DNA of 64,000 nucleotides from Arthrobacter sp. MYb227 (GTDB lineage: Bacteria; Actinomycetota; Actinomycetes; Actinomycetales; Micrococcaceae), in NCBI RefSeq assembly GCF_002975435.1, contig NZ_PCPT01000001.1:186001-250000 (forward strand), read 5' to 3'. Below the pieces are notes generated by a model, which was not told where the DNA came from, ran no database searches, and saw only the letters and a list, made by a program, of their open reading frames with translations. The stretch's first letter is position 1; the number at the start of each line of letters is the position of its first letter. The position numbers were made by a program, and so were the translations under genes. Shown here piece by piece: positions 45,405-55,681 of the stretch.

Positions 45405-46226
45405 TTAGATGAGCTTCGCTGCGGCCAGGAAGTCAACCAATTCGATGCCGGCGTTGCCCGAATCGGTGATGATGCGCCCGGCTTCGCGTTCCGCGCGTGC
45501 CTCGGCTGCTTCCACCTGAGTTGCCGACCCTGCGCCACCAACGCTCGCCGGGTCCACGCCAATATCGCTGAGGTTCAAGACCGTTACTTTTTTCTTCTTG
45601 GCAGCCATGATGCCCTTGAAGTTCGGGTAGCGCGGTTCGTTTGCCTGATCCGTGACCGAGAGCAACACCGGAAGCTCGGCTTCAAGGTTCAGCGCGGCAT
45701 GTTCCGTTTCGCGCACTGCGCGGATGGTTGTTGAATCGGCGGCTAACTCAACACGTGAAATCTGGGTCAGTTGGGCAAGCGACAACCGTTCGGCAAGCTG
45801 TGCCGGGACCAGAGAAGTTTCAGCATCCGTGGAGGACATACCGGTGATGATCAGGTCAAAGCCCGCAAGGTGACGCACGGCTGCGGCCAAAGCCAGGGAG
45901 GTGGCTCCGGCATCGGATCCGGCAAGCGCGTCATCACAGAGGTGAACACCCTCGGTGGCGCCCATCTGCAAGGCCTTGCGCACCGCATTCACCGCGGCTT
46001 CGGGACCCATGCTCAGGGCAGTTACAGTATTTCCGGCAGCTGCCCCGCCACGGGATTCGGCAAGTTGTAGTCCGGCTTCAATCGCGTACTCGTCAAGTTC
46101 GGAGAGTACCGAATCTTGGCGGTCTATACGCAAGTGTTCACCAGCAAGGTGACGGTCAAATTGCACGTCCGGCACGTGTTTGACGAGAACAAGGATCCTC
46201 AATGGTGTGCCTGTCGACTGGCTCAT
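45405..46226 (-). CDS. etfB: Electron transfer flavoprotein, beta subunit
   Basis: The 273-residue subunit begins with LRILVLVKHVPDVQFD and contains the AMP-binding region GMSSTDAETSLVPAQLAERL near 125 and the family end-part LPVLLSVTDQANEPRYPNFKGIMAAKKKK near 178-206. With etfA it forms the heterodimer that holds FAD and AMP. The start at 46226 is supported by GGAAAGG 5 bases upstream. It is the first gene of etfB-etfA-PIG-L, and its promoter should lie in 46227-46421, where terminator-like hairpins for htrA also occur. Confidence 0.96.
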   Translation of the reverse strand: MSQSTGTPLRILVLVKHVPDVQFDRHLAGEHLRIDRQDSVLSELDEYAIEAGLQLAESRGGAAAGNTVTALSMGPEAAVNAVRKALQMGATEGVHLCDDALAGSDAGATSLALAAAVRHLAGFDLIITGMSSTDAETSLVPAQLAERLSLAQLTQISRVELAADSTTIRAVRETEHAALNLEAELPVLLSVTDQANEPRYPNFKGIMAAKKKKVTVLNLSDIGVDPASVGGAGSATQVEAAEARAEREAGRIITDSGNAGIELVDFLAAAKLI

Positions 46227-46343
46227 GATTGCCTTTCCAAGAAATGTGCTGGGAGTAGGGATGGAAAGTATCTCGCCTAACCAAACTGGCAAAAACATCC
46301 CCCATACATGTTAGCCGCGAGCGGCGTTCGCCCGTAGCGCACA

Positions 46344-46380
46344 CGAATGCGGGTCCTGTGCTTGGCAGAACCCGCATTCG
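46344..46380 (-). terminator. Hairpin downstream of the HtrA gene
   Basis: CGAATGCGGGT (46344-46354) pairs exactly with ACCCGCATTCG (46370-46380). A second small stem, GCACGC/GCGTGC, lies at 46394-46409, closer to the stop at 46422. Together they probably end htrA transcription. Confidence 0.65.
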
Positions 46381-46421
46381 CAAGTCGTCACTAGCACGCT
46401 TATGCGTGCGTAGCTTGGGTA

Positions 46422-48017
46422 CTAGGAGGCCGTGGACTTACCCACTGTCACATCAACGCTTTGGCTAGTCCCATTGCGGGTGAAGTGAACAACGATCTTG
46501 CCACCGGCAGGTACTTCGCGGATAGCCGCAGTCAACGAGCTGGAATCGGAGATCGCGCGGTCACCAACGCCCGTGATGATATCGCCCTTGGCTAGGCCCG
46601 CAGCTTCACCTGCGCTCTTGGGTTCAACGGACTGGATCTGTGCACCAACGCTGAAGGAAGAGTTTCCGTCTTTCACGCTTGCCGCCTTGGCAGAGACGGT
46701 GACTCCCAGCATTCCGTGGGTTGCTGAGCCATTGGTAATGATGTCGTTAGCAATACGCTTTGCGTAGTCAATCGGGATAGCGAAGCCCACGCCAATCGAA
46801 CCGCTGTCGCCCGAGGAACTTGCACTTGAACCGGAGGAAGCGATGGCCACATTCACGCCAATAATATTGCCGTTCACATCAACCAATGCGCCACCGGAGT
46901 TGCCGTGATTGATCGCGGCATCGGTTTGAATGACGTTGATGTAGATCGATCCCTGCGAGGCAGACTGCTGCGGTTGCTGTTGCGGGGCTCCTGGGAACTG
47001 GAAGTTGAACTGGTTTCCATTATCGTCCTGACTCGTTCCATCGTTCTGCTGTGGAGCAGCCGAGGAAGCCACCGAGATGGTGCGGTTCATTGTGGAAATA
47101 ATGCCGTCTGTGACGGTCCCACTCAGGCCCAGTGGGGCACCAATGGCAATTGCTGTGTCGCCAACGTTGAGGTCGCCGGAGGTACCCAGGGTGGCCGGAG
47201 TCAATCCTTGGGCTTCAATCTTGATGATCGCCAGATCCGAAAGTGGATCGGTTCCCACCAACGTTGCGTCATAAACCTTGCCGTCGGAAGTCTGCACAGC
47301 AATCTTTGGACTTGCCGTTGCTCCACCTAGGGTTACCACGTGGGTATTTGTCAGGATGTGTCCCTGATCATCGAGAATGATTCCGGAGCCGGAGCCCGCT
47401 TGCCCACTGCCACTGACATCGATTGTCACAACGCTGGGGCTCGCCTTGGCGGCAGCTGCGGTAACTGCTGTGACATTCTTCGGGTTGTTGATGACGACGC
47501 CATTTTGCGGGCCATTACCCGAGTTATTAGTCGAGGATGCGGCTGGATTCATGATTGCTGTAGTGGCAACGGCGCTGGCTCCACCAACGAGGGCCGCGGC
47601 TACCATACCCAAAATCAGCACTCCCGAGGTGAACTTCTTGGGTGCCGTGCGCTTCGCTGGGGCAATCGGTGATGGAACTCCGAAGGCCGAAGCATGCTCT
47701 TGGGGCGTTGGGGTTCCATAGGGTGCATGTGCAGCGGGCTGCTGGTAAGCGTTCGGGGCGCTTGCGTATGGAGTCCCCGTCGGCGGTGTTGCTGACATTG
47801 TTTGTTCAGCTGGCTCTGCCGGGAGTTGTGTGTTCTGTGGCCCAACACTGCTATGACGTGGGAAAGCCTGAGTAGGGTCTACCGCGCCATCAACCTTGGA
47901 TACCGGTTCGCTCTCTTGCTGCGCTGCCGGTGGGGTCAGCGGGCGCGGTGGTACCGGCGTTGTCTCCGGTTCATTGTTTTGAGGTGACTCTGGCTGCTCA
48001 AACTGGTTCTCGCTCAT
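46422..48017 (-). CDS. HtrA/DegP-like membrane-anchored serine protease with PDZ domain
   Basis: The 531-residue protein has a long Pro/Gln/Thr-rich cytosolic N-terminus (1-125), one transmembrane helix (about 131-156), a trypsin-like domain and a C-terminal PDZ domain (about 430-525). The catalytic His is H226 in TNTHVV, Asp lies in DPLSDLAII near 257, and Ser is S374 in GNSGGAL. It acts outside the membrane in protein quality control, like mycobacterial PepD or HtrA-family enzymes. A Gln/Pro-rich insertion sits in the protease domain near 330-350. GGAGGG lies 6 bases before the ATG. It is divergent from the TPM-domain gene. Confidence 0.93.
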   Translation of the reverse strand: MSENQFEQPESPQNNEPETTPVPPRPLTPPAAQQESEPVSKVDGAVDPTQAFPRHSSVGPQNTQLPAEPAEQTMSATPPTGTPYASAPNAYQQPAAHAPYGTPTPQEHASAFGVPSPIAPAKRTAPKKFTSGVLILGMVAAALVGGASAVATTAIMNPAASSTNNSGNGPQNGVVINNPKNVTAVTAAAAKASPSVVTIDVSGSGQAGSGSGIILDDQGHILTNTHVVTLGGATASPKIAVQTSDGKVYDATLVGTDPLSDLAIIKIEAQGLTPATLGTSGDLNVGDTAIAIGAPLGLSGTVTDGIISTMNRTISVASSAAPQQNDGTSQDDNGNQFNFQFPGAPQQQPQQSASQGSIYINVIQTDAAINHGNSGGALVDVNGNIIGVNVAIASSGSSASSSGDSGSIGVGFAIPIDYAKRIANDIITNGSATHGMLGVTVSAKAASVKDGNSSFSVGAQIQSVEPKSAGEAAGLAKGDIITGVGDRAISDSSSLTAAIREVPAGGKIVVHFTRNGTSQSVDVTVGKSTAS

Positions 48018-48291
48018 CGCTAACCCTCCATAGGGTGGTTCGTGCTTGGTGTGCTGTTCTTGGTATCAACTATGCAGGGTGCTTCTGTGTCAGCGAAAAG
48101 CAGCACCTGAGTAAAAGCTGTGAGAAGTCTCCACTTCTGTGCCATATTCGTCGAAGATCGGCGTTTTCCGTGGACTCGCACCCAACACCACCATAGAATC
48201 AAAACCGTTAGCAGAAAACAGCGCTGATGGTGGTTTCACTTGATGCTTTGTCAACCGATTCTGCGAAACTCGAGCAAGGGTGAAGAAAGCC

Positions 48292-50313
48292 ATGAAGTTG
48301 TTACCCCGCAGGTTGGCCCAGGCGGCCGCCGCAGGAATCTTGTCCGTACTCATCTTTGCCCCATCGGCCTCAGCCACCGATCCGGTAACAATTCCGCCAG
48401 GCACCTTCGTGATTGACGAAGCAAATGTGCTTGGCGGTTCGAAATCGGAAGTTACCGATGCGGTCAATAAGCTGCGCGCCGAAACCGGACAGAATCTGTT
48501 CGTGATTTATGTTGACACGTTCACCAACCCTGACACCGCAAATGAGTGGGTGTCTCAAGTTAGCAGCACCAAAGGCATGGGACCAAGCGATTCGATCCTT
48601 GCGGTGGCAGTCGAGACTCGTCAGGCACGATTCAAGTCAGATAATGCAGGAAAAATAGTTGCCAAAGATCTTGATATCTACAATAAGCTGATTAGCCCAC
48701 GGCTCAGCCAAAAAGACTGGTCCGGTGCTGCCCTCGGTGCCGTGGCAGGTATCCAGAATGTCGCTAATGGCAAGGCACCAGACGCTGGTGGCTCCGGTGT
48801 CGGTTGGTGGGTAGTCGGTGGCGTTGTCGCAGCCGGCGGCGCAACGGCGTGGGCCCTGACCCGACGTAAGAAGCTCGCCGGTGGCACCCCGCAGGTTGCC
48901 ATGGGCCCGGATGGTAAACCCCTCGACCCGTTGGCTTCGCTGAGTATCCCCGAACTTCGCACCAAATCCGGGGGTCTGCTCATTGCCGCCGATGATGCGA
49001 TTCGTTCTAGCGAACAAGAACTCGGATTTGCTCAGGCTCAATTCGGCGATGAGGCAATCAAGCCTTTCGCGCAGGACATTGAGGCCGCCAAGGAACATAT
49101 GTCGGCCTCTTTCAAGTTGCAGCAGCAGCTTGACGATGAGATTCCAGACACCGAGGCAGAGCAGCGCTCTTGGCTTGGCGAAATCATTCGCCGTTGTGAA
49201 GCCGTGAGCGAAACACTCGAGCAACACAGCGCCGAGTTTGCTTCGTTACGCGAACTCGAAGCTCATGCACCGGAGGCAGTAGCCAAACTTGCGGCGGGCA
49301 TTAACCCCCTACGCGAACGCTTGGGCAGCGCCACAACACAGCTCAATGATCTCGCGGCCCGCTACGCGGATGGTGCCGTGCACCAGATCGCCACAAATAT
49401 CTCCGATGCCACCGATCGACTCGATTTTGCGCAAACCGCCGTAAATACTGCGCAGGCCAAGATCGCCGAGGCATCACTTTCCGAAGCAGCGGTGGCAATC
49501 CGGGCCGGTGAAGATTCACTTCACCAGGCAACTGTCTTGTTGGACGCTGTGGCTCATGCCGACACCGACCTTGAAAATGCGCGTGCCGATCTTGAATCTC
49601 TTGTTGCTTCCTCGGCGCAGGACCTTGCCCAAGCTCGAGCACTGCTAGCCAACGGCAGTAACCCAGAGCTCGCAGGTTCTGCTGCCGCACTTGAATCAGC
49701 ACTCAGCGCGGTCCAGGCACAGGTAGCAACCGGGCGCATTGATCCCGGGGCTTTGATCTCAGAAGTTACCGAAGGTCGTGGCCCACTCAACGAACAACTG
49801 AACCAGATCCGTGACCAGCAAGAGCGGGCCCGACGTGCTGCCGAACAACTGCAGGCAGCGGTGCGCACCGCCCAGATGAAGATCAAGGGCACCGACGAGT
49901 TCATTCGCGCACGCCGCGGTGGAGTTGGAGCCACGGCTCGCACACGTTTGGCCGAGGCCCAGCGCAACCTCGACGAAGCGCTTCGTGTCGCTTCTTCCGA
50001 TCCTGCAACAGCTCTTGCATATGCCGAACAGGCTTCTTCACTTGCCGATCAGGCAGCGCGCCAGGCCGAATCCGATGTTAATGGTTTTGGCGGCGGAGGC
50101 GGTTTTGGCGGCGGAGGCGGCAACAACGGTCTGGGCGGCGCCATCCTCGGCGGCATCCTCATCGATTCGATCTTGCGTGGTGGTAGCCACGGAGGCGGTG
50201 GTGGTGGCGGCATCTTTGGTGGTGGCGGCTTCGGTGGATTTGGAGGCGGCGACGGCGGAGGATTTGGCGGTGGTGGCGGCTTCGACGGGGGTGGCGGAGG
50301 CGGTAGCTTCTAG
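48292..50313 (+). CDS. TPM domain protein with long coiled coil and Gly-rich tail
   Basis: The 673-residue protein has a signal peptide (1-29), an extracytoplasmic TPM domain (about 33-155) with VIDEANVLGGS and GPSDSILAVAVETRQARF, one transmembrane helix (about 166-186, VVGGVVAAGGATAWALTR) and a cytosolic part. The cytosolic part is almost wholly alpha-helical coiled coil (about 215-590, Ala/Glu/Gln-rich) and ends in a Gly-rich tail (595-673) with repeated GGGGFGG. TPM domains occur in membrane proteins tied to photosystem repair and membrane stress. pspA follows on the same strand, which supports a membrane-stress role. I preferred the ATG at 48292 to the GTG at 48280. Confidence 0.88.
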   Translation: MKLLPRRLAQAAAAGILSVLIFAPSASATDPVTIPPGTFVIDEANVLGGSKSEVTDAVNKLRAETGQNLFVIYVDTFTNPDTANEWVSQVSSTKGMGPSDSILAVAVETRQARFKSDNAGKIVAKDLDIYNKLISPRLSQKDWSGAALGAVAGIQNVANGKAPDAGGSGVGWWVVGGVVAAGGATAWALTRRKKLAGGTPQVAMGPDGKPLDPLASLSIPELRTKSGGLLIAADDAIRSSEQELGFAQAQFGDEAIKPFAQDIEAAKEHMSASFKLQQQLDDEIPDTEAEQRSWLGEIIRRCEAVSETLEQHSAEFASLRELEAHAPEAVAKLAAGINPLRERLGSATTQLNDLAARYADGAVHQIATNISDATDRLDFAQTAVNTAQAKIAEASLSEAAVAIRAGEDSLHQATVLLDAVAHADTDLENARADLESLVASSAQDLAQARALLANGSNPELAGSAAALESALSAVQAQVATGRIDPGALISEVTEGRGPLNEQLNQIRDQQERARRAAEQLQAAVRTAQMKIKGTDEFIRARRGGVGATARTRLAEAQRNLDEALRVASSDPATALAYAEQASSLADQAARQAESDVNGFGGGGGFGGGGGNNGLGGAILGGILIDSILRGGSHGGGGGGGIFGGGGFGGFGGGDGGGFGGGGGFDGGGGGGSF

Positions 50314-50430
50314 CTCACTCAACGGGACTCTACGGTCCCCCCATAAATTGCAGTACCCAGATTCCCGGTAGTGGGAATTCTGGAGCATTACACGCAGTAC
50401 CTCATCTAATGTCCAACGAAAGGTCTCATC

Positions 50431-51177
50431 GTGGCAAAGCAGTCAATTTTCGGCCGTATCGCTCAGCTAGCCAAGGCAAACATCAATGCAATGCTGGATT
50501 CCGCAGAGGATCCGCAGAAAATGCTTGACCAGATGGTTCGTGACTACACGGATAACATCGCCGAAGCTGAAACCGCAGTCGCCCAGACCATCGGCAATCT
50601 TCGCATGATCGAAGAGGACTACAACGAGGATGTTAAGGCAGCCTCGGACTGGGGCAACAAGGCTATTGCCGCTTCATCCAAGGCCGATGAATTCCGGAGC
50701 TCCGGAGATACAGCAAGCGCAGACAAGTTCGATTCGCTGGCCAAGGTCGCCATTCAGCGTCAGATGCAGTCCGAAGGCGAAGCCAAGACCTCCGAGCCAA
50801 CTATCACCTCACAGCGTGAAATTGTGGAGAAGCTCAAGACCGGCCTGGACGCCATGAAGTCCAAGCGTCAGGAACTTGTCTCCAAGCGTGATGAGCTCAT
50901 TGCACGTGCCAAGTCCGCCCAGGCTCAGAGCCAGGTTCAGGAAGCCGTCAAGAGCATTGACATCATGGATCCTTCCAGCGAGGTTGGACGCTTCGAAGAA
51001 AAGATCCGTCGAGAAGAAGCCCGTGTCCGTGGTGCCGCAGAGCTTGCCTCTTCGTCGCTGGACGCCCAGTTTAACTCCCTTGAGGATCTGGGTGAGCAGA
51101 CCGAGATTGAGGCACGCCTAGCGGCACTCAAGGCTGGCAAGGCTACTCCCTCGCTGACCACCGGCGAAGGCCTCTAA
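50431..51177 (+). CDS. pspA: PspA/IM30 family membrane-stress protein
   Basis: The 248-residue coiled-coil protein begins SIFGRIAQLAKANINAMLDSAEDPQKML, the signature N-terminus of the family, and contains IVEKLKTGLDAMKSKRQEL and a C-terminal EARLAALK region. PspA proteins are ESCRT-III-like, bind damaged membrane and keep the proton gradient. No adjacent PspBC or LiaR regulator is present; the TPM-domain gene lies directly upstream (gap 117 bases, with a short hairpin near 50357-50383). A terminator follows at 51217-51274. Confidence 0.93.
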   Translation: MAKQSIFGRIAQLAKANINAMLDSAEDPQKMLDQMVRDYTDNIAEAETAVAQTIGNLRMIEEDYNEDVKAASDWGNKAIAASSKADEFRSSGDTASADKFDSLAKVAIQRQMQSEGEAKTSEPTITSQREIVEKLKTGLDAMKSKRQELVSKRDELIARAKSAQAQSQVQEAVKSIDIMDPSSEVGRFEEKIRREEARVRGAAELASSSLDAQFNSLEDLGEQTEIEARLAALKAGKATPSLTTGEGL

Positions 51178-51216
51178 GCGATCTTCTGATTTATAGATAA
51201 ATTCATAGCAAGACAG

Positions 51217-51274
51217 GGGCCGGTACGCCGGATCCTAGATCCAATTTAGGGTCTCGGATTCGGTGTGCCGGCCC
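51217..51274. terminator. Terminator between pspA and the DUF3995 gene
   Basis: The arms starting GGGCCGG (51217) and ending CCGGCCC (51274) pair over about 19 positions with a few G-U wobbles. It lies between the convergent stops of pspA and the DUF3995 gene. Confidence 0.8.
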
Positions 51275-51304
51275 GGCTTTGCTCTCGACGGCGTAAACAG
51301 CCCT

Positions 51305-51736
51305 CTACTTTCGTGTGGCACCTAATGCCGCTGTCCCCAGCATTAGACACAACGGCCTATAGAATTTTGTGTCTAGTTCGCGGAATCGAGGGCCAGGGCC
51401 GGGCAATTTGAGGGCCTTTGTTGCCAGCACTCCCCCACAAATTCCACGTGCCATGAAACCAGCACCAATGGTTCTGCGCATTTTAATGGCCCAAGACTGC
51501 TGCCCTCCGGCGCCATACATGATCAGCGCCCCTACGGAGGAGCCCACGGCGACGATAGCCGATGCCTCAGAGGATGGCATGGAGTATGACCCAGTAACGT
51601 GCTGAGCGAGCTCACGTGCGTCTTTTGCAGGCCAGCTGCATCCAGTGGCCCATATTGCGTGTAGCACCGCAACACCGGAAAGACCCACTCCCGCGAATGT
51701 GCCAAGGATTGCGCCGTGTTGGCCAAATCGAATCAT
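51305..51736 (-). CDS. DUF3995 family membrane protein
   Basis: The 143-residue protein has four predicted transmembrane segments (about 8-28, 58-78, 88-108 and 125-140). It shows the family pattern AVLHAIWATGCSWPA near 23-37 and SVGALIMYGAG near 67. DUF3995 proteins are small actinobacterial membrane proteins of unknown function. It is a single gene, convergent with pspA and separated from the upstream tRNA by a terminator at 51780-51820. Confidence 0.75.
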   Translation of the reverse strand: MIRFGQHGAILGTFAGVGLSGVAVLHAIWATGCSWPAKDARELAQHVTGSYSMPSSEASAIVAVGSSVGALIMYGAGGQQSWAIKMRRTIGAGFMARGICGGVLATKALKLPGPGPRFRELDTKFYRPLCLMLGTAALGATRK

Positions 51737-51779
51737 ACCTTCAGGGTAGCTACCGAGGCAGAGGCTTTCGACTGAAACA

Positions 51780-51820
51780 AAATACCTCTTGATTCTGATT
51801 CAGAATCAAGAGGTATTTTC
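51780..51820 (-). terminator. Terminator of the first tRNA-fMet gene
   Basis: Arms 51780-51799 and 51801-51820 are perfect 20-base reverse complements with almost no loop in between. On minus the stem ends TTTTGTTT. It lies 7 bases beyond the tRNA 3' end. Confidence 0.92.
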
Positions 51821-51826
51821 TTTAGT

Positions 51827-51900
<74 letters not shown>

Positions 51901-52227
51901 CGGTATGTACTAACCCTAACAGCGGATTGCCAGCACACCTAATCGAAGTGCACTTTTGATAGGCAGATCACAAAAATCACGCCAAGACACTCGCTCACAT
52001 GGCTCCAAATGATCTTTTTCCTTCAAAAGGGGGCAAAGTACAGAATATTCCACGGACTCCCCTGCGGCATCACGAGCCTCTGACGAAAACTAATGAAGGC
52101 CCTACAGAAATCTTCTTCCACCATCCACTGCATCCAGTCGAACCGCACCACGAATTCGGGAACCGGCCATTGCCGATAAAAAAGTCCGAACCACAGAACG
52201 AGCGGCCGGAATTTTGGGCATGAAAAA
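51901..52227. other. Intergenic region between two initiator tRNA genes
   Basis: This stretch holds no gene I can support. A 74-codon plus-strand frame (51999-52223) lacks a ribosome binding site and runs into the neighbouring terminator stem. Short minus-strand frames of about 39 codons are no better. The upstream promoter of tRNA copy 1 should lie in 51901-51960. Confidence 0.5.
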
Positions 52228-52265
52228 ACCGGTGCCTACCCAAGATTTCTCTTGGTTAGACACCG
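52228..52265 (-). terminator. Terminator of the second tRNA-fMet gene
   Basis: Arms 52228-52245 and 52248-52265 pair at 16 of 18 positions around a tiny loop. On minus the stem is followed by TTTTTTCA. It lies 8 bases beyond the 3' end of the second tRNA. Confidence 0.93.
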
Positions 52266-52273
52266 GTCGTTCG

Positions 52274-52347
52274 TGGCGGGGATAGGATTTGAACCTATGA
52301 CCTCCGGGTTATGAGCCCGGCGAGCTACCGAACTGCTCCACCCCGCG
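52274..52347 (-). tRNA. Initiator tRNA-Met (CAT), copy 2
   Basis: The gene has the same length and fold as copy 1 and differs in the T stem, ATAGG/CCTAT in place of ACAGG/CCTGT, a compensated base-pair change. Initiator features (unpaired 1:72, three G-C pairs below the anticodon) are kept. A promoter-like sequence precedes it. Confidence 0.95.
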
Positions 52348-52352
52348 GCGAT

Positions 52353-52381
52353 ATATCAATCATCGCCGACGGGGGTAGCAA
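52353..52381 (-). promoter_or_regulatory. Predicted promoter of tRNA-fMet copy 2
   Basis: On minus, a -35-like TTGCTA (52376-52381) and a -10-like TGATAT (52353-52358) are 17 bases apart. The -10 ends 5 bases before the mature tRNA 5' end. Confidence 0.55.
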
Positions 52382-52434
52382 TAGGCAAATCCTCACGCTG
52401 TATTAACGCTCACACTGCCGTTGCTCACATGGAG

Positions 52435-55400
52435 CTATGGAGCAGTGGTACCTTCGGTTGGTTCACCGGAGGCAGGTGCCTGCGTGCCATCGGTTGGCGC
52501 AGGCGTCTCAGATGGAGCCACTGGCTCACCGGTCAGAGCAGTCTGTGCATCGGTTGCTGCTTCCAGCGCCTTCTGCAGCTTGTCCTGCTCTGCTCCGTAC
52601 TTGGCAAAGTCACCAGCGGCAAGCGCCGCCTGTCCGGCCTTGATTGCTGCATTCGCATCATTCAGTGCCTGGGTAAGCTTTTGCTCTTCAGTCTGCGAGG
52701 TCGGAGGCTTGGTACCTTCATCGGTGCCGCTGCCTGTTGAGCCACCGGTGTTAGTTTCACCGGTAACAGCACCCGAGGAGCCCTTGAACACTTGGTCCAG
52801 GGCCTCGGAGAGCGTATCGGCAAAGCCGACCTGGTCACCGAAGGCAACAAGCACCTTACGCAGCGTCGGGTAAGAGGTCTGGCCCGAGGACTGGACATAT
52901 ACCGGCTGCACGTAGAGGATACCGCCACCTACCGGCAGCGAGAGCAGGTTGCCGTTCTTGATCTGCGAGGCACCCTGACGCAACAGGTTCAACGTCGTTG
53001 AAACTGTGGTGTTCGAGTCAAAGTTCTGCTGTGCCTGACCCGGGCCCGGAACGCTTGTTTCACGCGGCAGTTCAAGCAAGCGCAGCGTGCCATAGCCTTC
53101 GGCCTTCTTGCCTGCTTCCTTACCCGCATCAGCTTCGGCGGAAAGGAACCCGAAGAGCACGTTTCGTTGCTGGGCTCCGGCCGCTGTTTGCGGAATGAAG
53201 GTAGAAGTCAGCGAGAACGTCTCGGTGTCCTGGGTTGGCATCTTCAACGAGAGGTAGTACGGCGGCTGCTTGACGTTGGCGCTGGCCTGAGTTGGATCAG
53301 TCGGAACCGACCAGGCATCGTTGGAGTCATAGAACCCATCCGGGTTTGTCACGTGGTAGGTGGTCAAAAGTTCACGCTGAACCTTGAACAAGTCCTCCGG
53401 GTAACGGACGTGACTGATCAGCTCGCCAGACATCTCCGACAGTGGCTTCACGTTTGACGGGAAGACCTTCTGCCAGGCCTGCAACAGTGGTTCTTCCGGT
53501 TCCCAGGCATACAGGGTCACCGAACCGTCGTAGGCATCAACTGTTGCCTTGACCGAGTTGCGAATGTAGTTGACCTGTCCGGTCAACGATGCAACACGGG
53601 TACCACCGGTCAGTGAATCGGTAACGGCCGATTCCAATGCCTGCTGTTTGGAGTATGGGTAGTTCTTCGAGGTGGTGTAGGCATCTACAATCCACTTCAC
53701 CCTCCCATCGACAATGGCCGGGTAGGCATTTGAGTCAACGGTCAGGTACGGGGCAACCTTCTGTACACGCTGCTTGGGGTTGCGATCGTAAAGGATCTGC
53801 GACTCAGCGTTAATAGCATCCGAGAGCAGCAGGTCCGTGGAGGCAAACTTCAGCGAGTAGACCAAACGGTTGAAGAAGTTACCAACCGACGGGCCACCGT
53901 CACCGGAGAAGGTGCTACGCGTATCCTGGCTGCCCGAGCCGGAGGCCGGACGGTCAAGCTCGCGAGCTTCCCAACCCTCGGGGCCGCCAACGATTGAGTA
54001 ATCCGGGGATGACTCACCAAAGTAGATGCGTGGCTCGTAGGTCTTATCGTTGCCCAACACGCCATCGGTTGGAATACCGCTGAGCATGAAGTCCGGGCGT
54101 CCACCGGAGGCAACACGGTTGCCGTATGCGGCAACTAAGCCGTAGCCGTGGGTGTAGGTAATGTGCTGGTTGACCCAGGAATCGGTTGTATCAACGTTGA
54201 GTTCACGCACCGCGATGACGGTGTCTTCACTCTTGCCGTCAATTTCGTAACGGTCAACGTTCAGCGTTGGTGCGAATTTGTAGTACGTACGGAACTGTTG
54301 CAGCTGAGCGAATGCGCTTGAGACAAGGTTAGGGTCCAACAAACGAATGTTTGTGGTGGTGGCGCTGTCCTTGGCCAACGCATCCTTCTTCGGGTTAACC
54401 TCTGCGTCGTAAGCAGTTGCCTCAACGTTGTTAAGTCCGTAGGCCTTGCGTGTCATCTCAATATTTTTTTGGATGTACTCGCGTTCCATGGTCTTTTCCG
54501 ACGGCTTGACCTGATACTGCTGAACGATGAAGGGGTAAATCCCACCGGCAACAACAACGGTTACCAACAGCATTGCGGTACCGATGATCGGCAGGCGCCA
54601 GCGCCCAATGATCGCGGTAATGATGAAGGTGATTGCAACAAGAACCGCGGCAATAGCCAAGATCGTCTTGGTGGGGATCACCGCATGCACATCGGTGTAT
54701 AGAGCACCCGCAACACGGCCGTTCTGGGAGAGCAATGTCGAGTAACGATCAAGCCAGAAATTACCCGCCTGCAGCAAGAGGAAGGCAACTGCGAAGATAG
54801 CAATGTGCAGGCGTGCTGCCTTACCCACGACGATGCCGCCACGTTCCTCAACGCGAATTCCACCGTACAGGTAGTGGGTCAGCAGCCCGGCAATACCACC
54901 GATGAGAACCACCGAAACGAGGTAGCCAAGTAGCAGCCCCAGGAAGGGCAGGGTGAAGATGTAGAAGCCAAGGTCCATACCGAACTGTGGATCTGTTTCA
55001 CCGAAGGGAACCTGGTTGAAGAAGAGCAGTACTTCTTTCCACTGCGAGGTCACGGCGGTTGCCGCGAAAACGCCGATGACCACAGGAACACCGATCATCA
55101 GCAGCCGGCGCATGGGCTCCAGCTGCGATTGGTAGCGCGACATATTGTCATGATGCTGACCATCCGGTGCGTAGACCGGGCGGGACTTGTAAGCCAAACG
55201 CATCGAAATCCAGATAACGAAGCCCATGATCAGGAAGGCCACAACAAAAATTGCGGCCTTTGACAGGGTCTCGGTCCAGAACACCGAGGAGAAGCCCAAC
55301 TGGGTGAACCACAGGACATCTGCATAAATGCTTGCAAAGAACACAAACACCGCAACGAGTACGCCAATAATGACGATCGTTGGCATGAGCGGAGAAGAAC

Positions 55401-55485
55401 GCCGCTCGGGATGTTGTTGCGGGCTGGGCTGTTCCTCGGGACCCCTCGGGGGGCCTCCGAAGGGACTACCGGTACCAAAACTCAA
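52435..55485 (-). CDS. UPF0182 family large membrane protein
   Basis: The 1016-residue protein has about seven transmembrane segments in its first 330 residues. A large extracytoplasmic domain follows, with [26 protein letters not shown] family motifs near 335, [15 protein letters not shown] near 455, and [14 protein letters not shown] near 495. The C-terminal 100 residues are Thr/Pro/Glu/Gln-rich. The family (Rv3193c) is widespread in actinobacteria and of unknown function. It starts at TTG; GTGAGGT lies 5 bases upstream and there is no competing ATG nearby. It is first in a block conserved with mycobacteria. Confidence 0.92.
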   Translation of the reverse strand: MSFGTGSPFGGPPRGPEEQPSPQQHPERRSSPLMPTIVIIGVLVAVFVFFASIYADVLWFTQLGFSSVFWTETLSKAAIFVVAFLIMGFVIWISMRLAYKSRPVYAPDGQHHDNMSRYQSQLEPMRRLLMIGVPVVIGVFAATAVTSQWKEVLLFFNQVPFGETDPQFGMDLGFYIFTLPFLGLLLGYLVSVVLIGGIAGLLTHYLYGGIRVEERGGIVVGKAARLHIAIFAVAFLLLQAGNFWLDRYSTLLSQNGRVAGALYTDVHAVIPTKTILAIAAVLVAITFIITAIIGRWRLPIIGTAMLLVTVVVAGGIYPFIVQQYQVKPSEKTMEREYIQKNIEMTRKAYGLNNVEATAYDAEVNPKKDALAKDSATTTNIRLLDPNLVSSAFAQLQQFRTYYKFAPTLNVDRYEIDGKSEDTVIAVRELNVDTTDSWVNQHITYTHGYGLVAAYGNRVASGGRPDFMLSGIPTDGVLGNDKTYEPRIYFGESSPDYSIVGGPEGWEARELDRPASGSGSQDTRSTFSGDGGPSVGNFFNRLVYSLKFASTDLLLSDAINAESQILYDRNPKQRVQKVAPYLTVDSNAYPAIVDGRVKWIVDAYTTSKNYPYSKQQALESAVTDSLTGGTRVASLTGQVNYIRNSVKATVDAYDGSVTLYAWEPEEPLLQAWQKVFPSNVKPLSEMSGELISHVRYPEDLFKVQRELLTTYHVTNPDGFYDSNDAWSVPTDPTQASANVKQPPYYLSLKMPTQDTETFSLTSTFIPQTAAGAQQRNVLFGFLSAEADAGKEAGKKAEGYGTLRLLELPRETSVPGPGQAQQNFDSNTTVSTTLNLLRQGASQIKNGNLLSLPVGGGILYVQPVYVQSSGQTSYPTLRKVLVAFGDQVGFADTLSEALDQVFKGSSGAVTGETNTGGSTGSGTDEGTKPPTSQTEEQKLTQALNDANAAIKAGQAALAAGDFAKYGAEQDKLQKALEAATDAQTALTGEPVAPSETPAPTDGTQAPASGEPTEGTTAP

Positions 55486-55681
55486 TTTTTACCTCACCGT
55501 TGAAACGATTTCAGCGCGCACTTGTCGCACCTGGAAACATGACTTTGTCTCCCATTCTGCCTTGCTAGGAGCGTAAGCGCGGAATGCTATGGGCTAATAA
55601 TCGTCAATAGTGAACAAATTGTGATGCTTTGGCGCTAAAACACGCCGAAATACCCCAAAGCTGAGTGTTTACTGGCAAGTC

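Noticed and set aside
50088-50310. Gly-rich repetitive DNA at the end of the TPM-domain gene, considered as a tandem repeat or CRISPR-like array
   Set aside because: Units vary in length and are explained by the coding of a GGGGFGG-type tail; there are no spacers.
51999-52223. Plus-strand frame of 74 codons between the tRNA genes
   Set aside because: No ribosome binding site, Pro/His-rich composition, and it ends against a terminator belonging to the opposite strand.
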